Source: Acidimicrobiaceae bacterium (lineage in GTDB: Bacteria > Actinomycetota > Acidimicrobiia > Acidimicrobiales > RAAP-2). From it: a stretch of DNA of 54,875 nucleotides. Shown in pieces: positions 19,127 to 28,018 of this stretch. The position numbers and the translations under genes are program-made. Location: the NCBI GenBank assembly GCA_027306525.1, contig DAHUZM010000105.1:1-54875 (forward strand), given 5' to 3'. Numbering within the stretch: position 1 is the first letter of the stretch; each line of letters starts with the position of its first letter. The notes under the pieces are model-generated. The model did no database searches, was not told the origin of the DNA, and saw only the letters and a program-made list of their open reading frames with translations.

Positions 19127-20362
19127 TCAGTCGGAACCTCGGTGCGCGAGGATCGCGGCGCGGCCCGTGCTGCTCGAAACGCGGGCCTCCCCGCCGATCA
19201 GACGTGGCGTCTCAGCGCCGCCGCGCGTTTCCGCAACAGAGCTGGCTGCCTCGCCGCGGGAAACATCCGCTCGAGCGGATCGCGCCTTGCGGGACGGGCG
19301 CTGGTCCCGGAGGACGAGCCACCAAATGCAGGCGCCCACGAGGACGAGGGCGAGGGCAACGAAGATTGCCGTCTCATACCACTGGAAGGGCCAGTAGCGG
19401 CTGGCGGGTTGATAGGTGAGGATGTCGCGCAGGTGCAGGTGTCGAGCACACGCGTTGAAGGCCTGGGCGAAGGTTCCCGCCGTGCCCTCCCTGCCACCGG
19501 GAAGGTGGACGCCAGGGCAGCTGCCAACGGCAGGGATCGAGACGGCACCGCCGTTTGAGATATGGAGACCGAGCGCCCCGTTCTGGCCGATCCCGCCGTT
19601 CTCGCCGACGATCCGCCCGTTGCCGGCAATCGTCTGGCTCGAAAGAACCCAGCTGCCCGGAGGTCCGGTCCCCGATCCGCCGCTGTTCGGATTTGCGCCC
19701 GCCATGGTGAGCGGCGTCACGATCCGACGCGGGCTCGAGAGAACGGGCCGAACCCAGTAGGTCGCGGCGAGCCGGGCACCGAGGAAGCCGACGAGGGTGA
19801 GCGCCATCGCGGGGATCGTTCGGCGGATGAGCACTCCGAGCCCCACGCCGAGAGCGAAGCCGAAGGCGGCGTAGCCGACGGGGGTGATCCCGCGGACACC
19901 GAACATCGCCGGGGAAAGGCGGTTGAGGTTGAGCCGGTCGATCGGAGCGAACCACCAGGTGACCAACAAGCTGAGGATCCCGGCGGCAGCCATGGCGACC
20001 AGGCCGACGAGCGCGAGCCTGGTACAAAGCCAGCGCAGGCGACTGACGCTCTGGGTCCACACGAGTCGGAAGGTTCCGGTCTCGATCTCGCGAGCGACGA
20101 GGGGCGCGCCGAAGAAGACGCCGATGAGTGCCGGTGCGACGAGCACCACCGGAGGAAGCGACGCCTGCAGAAAGTGATCGCTTTTGAGGAAGGCGGTCGT
20201 CGCCGTCGAGCAGTCGTGGAGACTCCCACAGGACGCGACCGTCGTCCGGTAGAGGTCGTGCAGTTGCCTTCCGGTGACGAGGACCGTCACGGCCAAGGCT
20301 GCCAGGAGGCCGACGACGATTGCACCTTGCAGGCGGAACTGTCGCAACGCGAGGCGGATCAC
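19127..20362 (-). CDS. ABC transporter permease
   Basis: Multiple hydrophobic segments (IVVGLLAALAVTVLVTG; VVLVAPALIGVFFGAPLVAREIETGTFRLVWTQSVSR); overlaps the ABC ATPase stop. Confidence 0.85.
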   Translation of the reverse strand: MIRLALRQFRLQGAIVVGLLAALAVTVLVTGRQLHDLYRTTVASCGSLHDCSTATTAFLKSDHFLQASLPPVVLVAPALIGVFFGAPLVAREIETGTFRLVWTQSVSRLRWLCTRLALVGLVAMAAAGILSLLVTWWFAPIDRLNLNRLSPAMFGVRGITPVGYAAFGFALGVGLGVLIRRTIPAMALTLVGFLGARLAATYWVRPVLSSPRRIVTPLTMAGANPNSGGSGTGPPGSWVLSSQTIAGNGRIVGENGGIGQNGALGLHISNGGAVSIPAVGSCPGVHLPGGREGTAGTFAQAFNACARHLHLRDILTYQPASRYWPFQWYETAIFVALALVLVGACIWWLVLRDQRPSRKARSARADVSRGEAASSVAETRGGAETPRLIGGEARVSSSTGRAAILAHRGSD

Positions 20363-21252
20363 GGTCCCACCGCAGTCAGCTCTGGCCGGCTGGCGCGTGC
20401 TTGGGCGCGCGTCATGTAGGCGAGCACGAGGTCCTCGAGATTCAGTTGTTCCACCGCCCAGGACGGATCGAGGATTGCCTCTTCGGTCCTCACCACAAGC
20501 GTGCTCTGTCGGTCGGTGTGGCTCATGGTGACGACCTCCTCGTCTGCCGGAAGCGAACGCGGATCACGTCGTGGCCCGATCAGGCGTCGATGGGTGGCGA
20601 GCAAGGTGTCGATCGGACCTGCAACCTGTATGCGTGAGCCGGCGAGGACCACGACGTAGTCGCACACCCGCTCGAGGTCGGCGACGAGGTGTGACGAGAG
20701 CAGGACGGTGACGCCGGCCTCGGCGACGATCTCCATCAGCCCCTCGAGGAACTCGCGCCGGGCAAGCGGGTCCAGGCTCGCGACGGGCTCGTCGAGGATC
20801 AGCAGTTCCGGCCGCTTGGCGATCGCGAGCGTCAGGGCCAGCTGTGCGCGCTGACCCCCAGAGAGACTCCCCGCGTGCTGGTGAGGTTCGAGACCGAGGC
20901 GTTGGACGCGTTGGTCGGCGAAGGGCCCGTCCCACGTCGGGTTGAGCCATGCACCGAGGCGCAGGTGATCCGCGATCGAGAACGATGCGTAGGTTGGAGC
21001 TTCCTGCGCCACGAATCCGACGCGACGCAGTTGAGCGGGGCTCTCGGCGGGACGGCGGCCGAGCACCTCGATCGTGCCTGCGCTCGGCGCGAGCAGCCCG
21101 GCTGCCAGCTGCAACAGCGTGGACTTGCCAGCACCGTTCGGCCCCACAAGTCCGACGACGTGGCCGGTCGGGATGGCGAGCGTGCACTCCGACAGGGCCC
21201 AGCGCCGGCCAAAGCGCCGGCCGAGCGCGTGGGCCTCAATGGCAGTCGTCAC
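20359..21252 (-). CDS. ABC transporter ATP-binding protein
   Basis: GLVGPNGAGKSTLLQLAAGL (Walker A), LSGGQRAQLALTLAIAKRPELLILDEP (signature, Walker B). Confidence 0.93.
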   Translation of the reverse strand: MTTAIEAHALGRRFGRRWALSECTLAIPTGHVVGLVGPNGAGKSTLLQLAAGLLAPSAGTIEVLGRRPAESPAQLRRVGFVAQEAPTYASFSIADHLRLGAWLNPTWDGPFADQRVQRLGLEPHQHAGSLSGGQRAQLALTLAIAKRPELLILDEPVASLDPLARREFLEGLMEIVAEAGVTVLLSSHLVADLERVCDYVVVLAGSRIQVAGPIDTLLATHRRLIGPRRDPRSLPADEEVVTMSHTDRQSTLVVRTEEAILDPSWAVEQLNLEDLVLAYMTRAQARASRPELTAVGP

Positions 21253-21638
21253 GCGACGCCCTCCGTGGTCGAGCGGAAGGTGTCCCGGTAGAGGGCCTCG
21301 ATGCTTTCGTCGTCGAGCCCGGCCCGCCGCGCCTTCGCGAACCAACGACGCAGGTCCTGGCGCAGGCCGGCATGTGCTGCGAGCGAAGCGTCGCTCAACG
21401 TGGCGGTGATGAAGGTGCCGATGCCTGGGCGCGCCGCCGCAAGGCCACGTAGCTCGAGCTCCTTGTATGCCTTGAGCACCGTGTTGGGATTGATCGCCAA
21501 TGAGCCGACTGCCTCCTTCACCGTCGGGAGCTGGTCTCCCTCGCGCAGCAGGCCCAGTCGGAGCGCATGTCGCACCTGCTGGACGATCTGCAGGTACGGC
21601 GAAACCCCAGAGGTGGAGTCCAGGTGGAACTCGATCAT
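21249..21638 (-). CDS. GntR family (YtrA-type) transcriptional regulator
   Basis: MIEFHLDSTSGVSPYLQIVQQVRHALRLGLLREGDQLPTVKEAVGSLAINPNTVLKAYKELELRGL. Confidence 0.92.
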   Translation of the reverse strand: MIEFHLDSTSGVSPYLQIVQQVRHALRLGLLREGDQLPTVKEAVGSLAINPNTVLKAYKELELRGLAAARPGIGTFITATLSDASLAAHAGLRQDLRRWFAKARRAGLDDESIEALYRDTFRSTTEGVA

Positions 21639-21658
21639 GAGGACTCGCTTTCTCTATC

Positions 21659-21668
21659 TACCTAGGTA
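21659..21668. promoter_or_regulatory. Candidate GntR operator (TACCTAGGTA palindrome) upstream of the gntR-ABC operon
   Basis: Perfect 10-bp palindrome 21 bp upstream of the GntR ATG. Confidence 0.45.
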
Positions 21669-22043
21669 ACTTTACGGCTAAGTAGCCGCCGGAGCAAGCC
21701 TGGCCATGCGCCGAGCGAAGCGTTGCCAACCTGGCGCGACGGTGACTGGGAGTGCGCTCTCCGGGACCGGTCACACCGAGCGGACGGGCGCTCTATACGG
21801 GGAAGCAGAACTCGCGAGCCGGTGCGCCCGGCAGGTGGACATAGCGCGTCGTCTGGCCCGCCAGGAGGCGCTCGCCGAATCGGCGTTCGGGTCGGGGGTG
21901 TCTGCATGCCGAACAGCGCCCAGAATGCGCGCCCCCTATCCGCGTGCGTCTGACGCCGCGCGGGTGTGGCCTACCGCCGGCTTGGCGCGCGTCGACGGGG
22001 GCTCGACGAAACGGGCGAGGCGGCGGTGCGAGACTGCCCGTCG

Positions 22044-22622
22044 ATGACCGCATCTTGGGAGCTCCTCGGTCAACGCCCGGGCCCGATCGGCTACCTGAGC
22101 GTTGTCACCAACACGTACCGGCTGCCTGACGGCTCGGTCGCCGACTGGGACATCCTGGCGGCACCCGACTCGGTGGCGGTTCTCGCGCTCACCGGAGACG
22201 ACCAGGTGGTGCTCGCACGCCAGTACCGGCCTGGTCCCGATGCCGTGCTGGACGAGCTCCCGGGCGGCATGATCGACGCCGGAGAGTCGCCGCGAGATGC
22301 AGCCGTGCGTGAGCTGCGTGAAGAGACCGGTTACCGGGGCGACGTCTCGATTGTCGGGTACACCTTTGTGGCCGCCAACTCGACGAGACGGAGTTGGGTC
22401 TCGATCGCTACCGGATGCGTGTGGGTGGCCCACCCGGAGACCGAGCCGTCCGAGTTCTGTGAGCCCGTTCTCGTGTCGCTGGCCGAGTTCCGCACGCTCT
22501 TGCGATCAGGACAGATGACCGACGTCGGTCTCGCGTACATGGCCCTCGAGTCGATGGGTCTCTTCGGCCAGGGGCACGAGGCCGAGGATCTCGGTCCGAG
22601 CAGCATCCCCTATCAGCGGTAG
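22044..22622 (+). CDS. NUDIX hydrolase
   Basis: ELPGGMIDAGESPRDAAVRELREETGY (Nudix box GX5EX7REUXEEXGU). Confidence 0.92.
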   Translation: MTASWELLGQRPGPIGYLSVVTNTYRLPDGSVADWDILAAPDSVAVLALTGDDQVVLARQYRPGPDAVLDELPGGMIDAGESPRDAAVRELREETGYRGDVSIVGYTFVAANSTRRSWVSIATGCVWVAHPETEPSEFCEPVLVSLAEFRTLLRSGQMTDVGLAYMALESMGLFGQGHEAEDLGPSSIPYQR

Positions 22623-22714
22623 CCAACTCGAGGGAGGCCCGCGCCTGTCGTCGGCACGTCGGCACGTCGGCTGCAATCAACCTGCCCCCGACGCCGGGGA
22701 TCGCACAGCTCCGG

Positions 22715-23155
22715 TTATGCCGGTGGATGCGCGACGTAGGCCGTCTTTTCGTCCCCAGAGAAGCCGCAAGCGCGATAGAAGACGTGAGTCGCCGGCTTGC
22801 GGGAACCAGCGAGGAGCATGGCCTTGTAACAACCAGCGTCCCATGCCGCCTGGAGGGTTCCGGCCATGATCTGCTTGCCGAGGCCCTTGCCGCGACGGCT
22901 CTCTTCAACGACGACGTTCTCGATGACGGCGTAGGGCGACGCTGACCTGGTCATGTTGGGGATGATGTTCAGGTAGGTCGTGGCGACGACGGCGCCATCT
23001 TCCTCGAGCACGAACAGATGGAGGCCTCTTGCCGCGAGGATCTGTTCGAAAACTTCCGCAACCGAGCCGTTCTGCACCACCGGGTCTGCTGGCTGCAGCT
23101 GACGGTAGAGCGATAGGACGGCGTCGAGATCGCCGCGTCGTGCTTCACGGAACAT
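22715..23155 (-). CDS. GNAT family N-acetyltransferase
   Basis: MFREARRGDLDAVLSLYRQLQPADP...VIENVVVEESRRGKGLGKQIMAGTLQAAWDAGCYKAMLL. Confidence 0.92.
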   Translation of the reverse strand: MFREARRGDLDAVLSLYRQLQPADPVVQNGSVAEVFEQILAARGLHLFVLEEDGAVVATTYLNIIPNMTRSASPYAVIENVVVEESRRGKGLGKQIMAGTLQAAWDAGCYKAMLLAGSRKPATHVFYRACGFSGDEKTAYVAHPPA

Positions 23156-23445
23156 GGCAAACGCTACCAACAGCGGGACGAATGGAGACGATTGTGGACG
23201 ATCACGAATCGGCACAGCCCCCCTCTCGCGGACAGCCGCGTCTCACGGAATGCAGCTCCAGATCGACGTCGCGCGTATCACTGTCCCGTATCCGCACTCG
23301 ACGAATGGGGCGGCACCTGCCCCCGATCGCCGGATCCCGGTCGTCGTCAGTGCTGGCCCTTCTTTCAGGGGATCGGTCCAGCGGGCGTAGCCATGTCGAA
23401 CCGCGCGATCGTCCCGAAGAAACCCGTCACAGCGACGACTGGGCT

Positions 23446-24666
23446 TCAGCCGGTGAGCTGGCGGCGGCGGTAGCGCAGCTCGGAGACCGTGTCGGCCAGC
23501 ACCTTCCCCTTGAAAGGCAGGCGGCCTTGTTCGAGCTCGGCGCAGAGATTCGCTGTGCCCGACAGCACCTGATCGAGAACCCGTAGCGCCGTCTTCTCGG
23601 GCAGATCGATGGCAACGGCGAAGTCGAGAAGACATTTCCGGGAGATGCCCTGGCGCTTCCCTGCGAGCGGCAACGCCAGAGTCCGGTCGTTGTAGAAGGC
23701 GGTGGACGGTAAGTCGTAGGCGGGCGACACTTTCCATTCTCCGTCGCGACTCCGTAGTACCGAGACGTTCTTGGCGTGAACATCCCCGTTCCCGGTCACC
23801 CAGGCGAACACCAGCTGCCGGTAAACGTCTCGGCGGGCCACAGCGCGCGCTGGGCACAGCTCTGCCACGCGAGTCACGACCTGCTCGGAGCTGATGTTGT
23901 ACTTGTCGGCGGGCCACAGGCCAAGCAGCTGGCAGGCGTCCTCGCACGCCAAAGCCACTGTCGTACCGTCCTCGCCTGAGATCCGGTCGAAACGACGGAC
24001 CAGCAACCCGGGCCGGCCGTCACGGTCGCGGACCAGCTGAGCGTCGGCCACTGGCATCTTCAGTTGCTTCGCCAGGTCCAGGAAGTACGCCTCGTTCTCC
24101 ACCACGTGGGGGTATTCGGGTGGGTCGATCTTCAAGATCCACCGATCCGTCGCCCGGCCAACCGGCACCGAGATCATCCGGGCCGACACCTTGTCCTGCA
24201 CTCCCGGGATAGCCACCGGATCCACCATTCCCGCCTCGGCCAAGAGATCTGAGAACAACACCTCCTCGAAAGAATGCTCTACCGACACCAGCGGCTCTGC
24301 GGGGGATGGCACAAGCCCCTCCGGCACAATCTGTACGTCGCCTACCGGGTCACGCCCGACCGCCAGTAGTAACGAAAGCTCATCGTCGGCCGAAGTCTTG
24401 ACCGCCCGGCGCAGGCTGGACAGGCGGCGGCCTTCGGGCAAAAGCCCGGCGAAAAATGGTGGCACGGCACCGGCCGGGGTGACCAGTCCGTCCACATCGA
24501 ACCCGAGGCTGGTGGCCACCGGCGGCCTGCCCGATGCCACGTATTCCGGCAGATAAGCGAACTCGACGCCGGCATTGGTGCGGCGCAGCCTGGCGGCCAG
24601 GTATCCGGCCTTGTACACGTCCGCGACTACGACCGAGCGGATCGCGGACAGCTCCGGGCCAGTCAC
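23446..24666 (-). CDS. hipA: HipA-like serine/threonine kinase toxin
   Basis: GVQDKVSARMI, LLVRRFDR, WVTGNGDVHAKNVSVL, VSPAYDLPST catalytic motifs; overlaps hipB. Confidence 0.93.
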   Translation of the reverse strand: MTGPELSAIRSVVVADVYKAGYLAARLRRTNAGVEFAYLPEYVASGRPPVATSLGFDVDGLVTPAGAVPPFFAGLLPEGRRLSSLRRAVKTSADDELSLLLAVGRDPVGDVQIVPEGLVPSPAEPLVSVEHSFEEVLFSDLLAEAGMVDPVAIPGVQDKVSARMISVPVGRATDRWILKIDPPEYPHVVENEAYFLDLAKQLKMPVADAQLVRDRDGRPGLLVRRFDRISGEDGTTVALACEDACQLLGLWPADKYNISSEQVVTRVAELCPARAVARRDVYRQLVFAWVTGNGDVHAKNVSVLRSRDGEWKVSPAYDLPSTAFYNDRTLALPLAGKRQGISRKCLLDFAVAIDLPEKTALRVLDQVLSGTANLCAELEQGRLPFKGKVLADTVSELRYRRRQLTG

Positions 24667-24869
24667 GGCTGGCGGACCTTCACCACCACCTCGAGACCGA
24701 GGGTGTCCAGCACATCGAAGACCTTGTCGAGCCGGGCCGAGACCTTGCCGTGTTCGAGAGCGCGCAGGAAGCGCACCGACACCCCGGCCAGTTCGGCTAG
24801 CTCCTCCTGGCCGAGGCGCAGCGCCTTGCGGCGGTTCTCGATTGTCGTTCCCAACTCCGTGGCGTTCAT
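24663..24869 (-). CDS. hipB: HipB-like HTH antitoxin
   Basis: MNATELGTTIENRRKALRLGQEELAELAGVSVRFLRALEHGKVSARLDKVFDVLDTLGLEVVV. Confidence 0.92.
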   Translation of the reverse strand: MNATELGTTIENRRKALRLGQEELAELAGVSVRFLRALEHGKVSARLDKVFDVLDTLGLEVVVKVRQP

Positions 24870-24882
24870 TGGTGAACTCCCG

Positions 24883-25083
24883 AAGCGGCACGATCGTGCC
24901 GCTTCATTCAGGATAGCGCAGACCGGCGCCCACACACGGAGTAAATCGGCACGACCGTGCCGCTCTAGCCTTTCCAGTGGTGCTGCAAGGCGTCTTCTCG
25001 CCAAAAAGGGCAAGATCGTGCCGATTTTCGCCGCTCAGCAGTTCGGGGAAGCCCCAGCAACGCGAACCGGCAAGATCGTGCCG
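24883..25083. promoter_or_regulatory. Array of four palindromic operator candidates upstream of hipBA
   Basis: Cores at 24886-24901 (CGGCACGATCGTGCCG, inside 22-bp perfect palindrome AAGCGGCACGATCGTGCCGCTT at 24883-24904), 24947-24962 (CGGCACGACCGTGCCG), 25008-25023 (GGGCAAGATCGTGCCG), 25068-25083 (CGGCAAGATCGTGCCG); centre spacing 61/61/60 bp. Confidence 0.85.
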
Positions 25084-25151
25084 AAACTTGAGCAATGCGG
25101 AGAGTTCCACTCCTCAGCGCGTCCCGAAACGAGCGCCCCATATCTCCGCCG

Positions 25152-25585
25152 TCAGCGCCAACTCATACTGCCCCACTCCGCCGGATCGGCAGGAGGGACC
25201 TGGCCTTCAGAAAGGTCTGCAAACCCCAGAAGGAACAGCCCGTAATCGCGGGCAGTCGTGATGAGCGGCCGGTAGCCGTGCAGACCCTCTTCCGGCTCGT
25301 CCAGCCGGGTGTCAGTCATCCCGATCGGGGAGAACACGAGCTCTCGAGCGAGGTCGGTGATGGGCCGGCCAGCCTGGGCCTCGATGGCTTCCTGGAGCAG
25401 GACGAAGCCCTCTCCCGAATATCCCCACTGCTGGCCCGGAGGTCGGATCGGCCTGAGGTCTTCACCTTCCGGGCGCCAGTTGGGCAACCCGGTCGTGTGC
25501 GAGAGGGCGTGGCGGGCGGTGATCCCGCTCCAGAGGGGCTCATCGAGATCGGCCAGCACGGTCAGGGCCAGATGTCCCACGGCAC
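25152..25585 (-). pseudogene. Truncated beta-lactamase-family serine hydrolase fragment
   Basis: LDEPLWSGITARHALSHTTGLPNWRPEG...QWGYSGEGFVLLQEAIEAQAGRPITDLARELVFSPIGMTDT; N-terminal part replaced by istB sequence. Confidence 0.75.
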
Positions 25586-25993
25586 CGCCTTGCCCTGTTC
25601 GCAGGCTGCCATGCCGAGGCCGATGAGCAGGTGGCTCTTGCCGATCCCACTGTCGCCCAAGAACACGATCGGATCGCCGCTGGCCAGGTAGCTGCCCGAA
25701 GCCAGCATGGCGATGGTGGCCGGGTTCACACTCGGGGCGGCGGCCAGATCGAAGTCAGCCAGTCGTTTGACGCGAGGGAAACGGGCCTCATGGACCCGAC
25801 GCTGGCGACGGCGCTCGGCCCGTTCGTCGACTTCGGCCGAGAGCGTCTCGGCCAAGAACCCCAGATACGTGGTCTGCGAGCGCTGGGCCACCTCGGCCAA
25901 GCGCACGCACTCGGCGCGCACCGTCGGTAGGTGCAGCTCCCTGGTGGAGGCCCCGATGGACGCCTGGGCGGCGGTGTCGGTCATCTTGGCCAT
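25580..25993 (-). pseudogene. istB: istB helper ATPase, truncated after Walker A region
   Basis: TYLGFLAETLSAEVDERAERRRQRRVHEARFPRVKRLADFDLAAAPSVNPATIAMLASGSYLASGDPIVFLGDSGIGKSHLLIGLGMAACEQGKAV then switches to unrelated sequence. Confidence 0.85.
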
Positions 25994-27523
25994 CAGCCGA
26001 CGTCCAGAAGTCCGTCATAACCGCTCAATGTCGGCGCCGGACGGTCGAAGGCAGCCAACGACTCGCTGATGACGGCCACCGGTTCGGTTCGCCCGAGGGA
26101 ACGCCGGGCTTCGACTGCCACCACGTCGGGGTCGAGCGATCCGACCTCGATGGCTCGTTCGAGACCCGAGACGACAGCGTCGTTGGGCATCGCGCGGTGC
26201 AACAACAGCACGGCGATCATGGCCCTGGTTCCCGCTCCATCGCCGTGGGCCCGACGAGCCAAGTCCCAGAAGCGTTGATGGGCGGAGCTGAAGGCACCGC
26301 TGCGTCGGGCCGCCACCAGCGCGCTGACTCCGGCCAGAGCGCCGGGCTCGAGGGAGAGGACCTCGAGATAGTGGTCGAGGTCGAGGACCTCTGCTCCTTT
26401 GCCCTGGGCCCGTTGGTGGCGGGCCACAACCGTGCTGCTGTCGAGCGCACTGACGTGGTCGGCACCGAGGAGGACGTCGATGCGGCGTCCGGCATAGCGC
26501 ACCGGCACCGAATAGACACACTGCCGCACGCAGATCCTGCTCTTGGTGTCGACCCGACAGTTGAGAGCGAGTGCCACGTCGAAGGGCTCGTCGGGCAACG
26601 AGGACAACAGGGCCTGTTCGGCTGAGAAGTGCTTGGCCACACTCAAACGGCGTCCTTCGATGTGGCGACGGTCGTCACGCTCGTCACCGGCGGCCACGAG
26701 CTCGTTGAGCTCGGCCATCGAAGACACATCGGGCACCGGGACCATATGACGTCGGCGGAACCGTCCCACCTCTCCTTCGACATCGCCCTTCTCGTGGGCA
26801 CCTTTGACGCCAGGCAGGCAGAAGAAGGACTCGAAGCCGTAGTGGCTGCGCATGGCGATGAAGCGCTCGGTCTCGATGCGGCCCCGTCCCTTCATGACCC
26901 GCACCACCGCCGGCTTGAGGTTGTCATAGCGGATGCGTCGAGGCACCCCACCGAAGTGGGAGAAGGCAAGACGTGACCGTCGCGGAAGACCTCTTGGGCC
27001 TGGTTGAAGTAGACCCGGTGGAACCCCTTGCCCGAGGCCGAGAGCCGCATGACGAACATCCAGGCAGGGACCAAGGCACCGTCGAGGGAGAAGTGGACCT
27101 GGCCGAAGTCGACCTCGGCCTCGTCGCCCAACGGGTGGGCCTGGGGCACGCAGACGTCGGGCAATGAGAGCGAACGCTGCTTCTTGCGCGAGCCGATGTA
27201 GCGGCGCACCGTCGACTCGCTGATGTCGGCGTCGTGCTCATCGACCAGGCGTTCGAAAATCCGCCGTGCCGTGTGACGTTGCTTCTTCGGCACCGCCTCG
27301 TCGGCCGCCAGCCAGGTATCGATGGTCGCTTTCCACGGCCCGAGCGACGGAGAGGATCGCTCTTTCAATTCCTCGGCGGAGGCACGGCCGATTCGAGCGC
27401 CTGGCGCACCGTCCTTCGGTGCACTTTGAAGCGGCGGGATCACTCCCGCACGGAGGGATCGTCCCTACCTGCTTGCGCCTTGCGGATCTCCTCGAACAGC
27501 TCCACTTTCGACCTCGTCGCCAT
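25993..27523 (-). pseudogene. istA: istA transposase disrupted by in-frame stops and frameshifts
   Basis: Frame fragments MATRSKVELFEEIRKAQAGRDDPSVRE*SRRFKVHRRTVRQALESAVPPPRN*, ...SLGPWKATIDTWLAADEAVPKKQRHTARRIFERLVDEH...DFGQVHFSLDGALVPAW..., and AFSHFGGVPRRIRYDNLKPAVVRVMKGRGR... in different frames. Confidence 0.85.
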
Positions 27524-27586
27524 AGACCCCAGGTTCCAGCCCACCGCTCTTCAGCTGGTGGATCTCGCCAGTGCTGGACTCCAGGT

Positions 27587-27630
27587 GGGGCCAGTTTCCA
27601 TGATCACGGCGGGGCCTATTCAGGTGATCA
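27587..27630. repeat. Imperfect terminal repeats of the IS21 remnant
   Basis: GGGGCCAGTTTCCATGATCA (27587-27606) and GGGGCCTATTCAGGTGATCA (27611-27630), 24-bp period. Confidence 0.65.
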
Positions 27631-27635
27631 CAGCC

Positions 27636-27904
27636 AGCCCATCGGGCAGTCTGTCCCGTACTGGCCCATTCCCGGGCATCACGACATCACGAACGACCCC
27701 CCTGCGGGGATGTTCGCCGAGGAGGAGGTCTCCATGTCAGGCCCCGCCGGGACCCTGTTCGCCTTCCGGAGCGACGTGCTGCACCGTGGGTCGGCCATGA
27801 CCGGTGAACGGTCAAGCCGGTTCGCGCTCCTCGCCGACTACGACGTGTGGGGACCGCGCTGGACCGGTCGAGTCGCCTGGGCCGACCTGACGCCCTACAG
27901 CTGA
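27636..27904 (+). pseudogene. C-terminal fragment of a phytanoyl-CoA dioxygenase (PhyH)-like protein
   Basis: ...EEEVSMSGPAGTLFAFRSDVLHRGSAMTGERSSRFALLADYDVWGPRWTGRVAWADLTPYS; upstream part replaced by IS21 sequence. Confidence 0.65.
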
Positions 27905-28018
27905 GGGGAACCAGCTTGATCGGTGACCCTGCCTCAATAAGTCCGTCGACGAAACAGCGTGAATCCCGCCCCTACCGCGCCGGCGAAGGGAGGGTTGCCA
28001 CTTCAGGCTTGTAGACCG

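Larger units (their letters stand above)
25580..27635 (-). mobile_element. IS21-family element remnant (istA pseudogene, truncated istB, one end with repeats)
   Basis: IstA and IstB homology on the minus strand; degenerate direct repeats 27587-27606 and 27611-27630 at the istA-proximal end; istB end missing. Confidence 0.85.

Noticed and set aside
6749-22730. 17-bp sequence GGTTATGCCGGTGGATG present near 6750 and near 22713
   Set aside because: Both lie at the 3' ends of unrelated coding regions (XdhC-like and GNAT); short and without further flanking identity, probably chance.
24883-25083. Possible mini-CRISPR array (four repeats, about 45-bp spacers)
   Set aside because: Repeat is only a 16-bp palindrome, no cas genes nearby, and position directly at the hipB promoter fits operators better.
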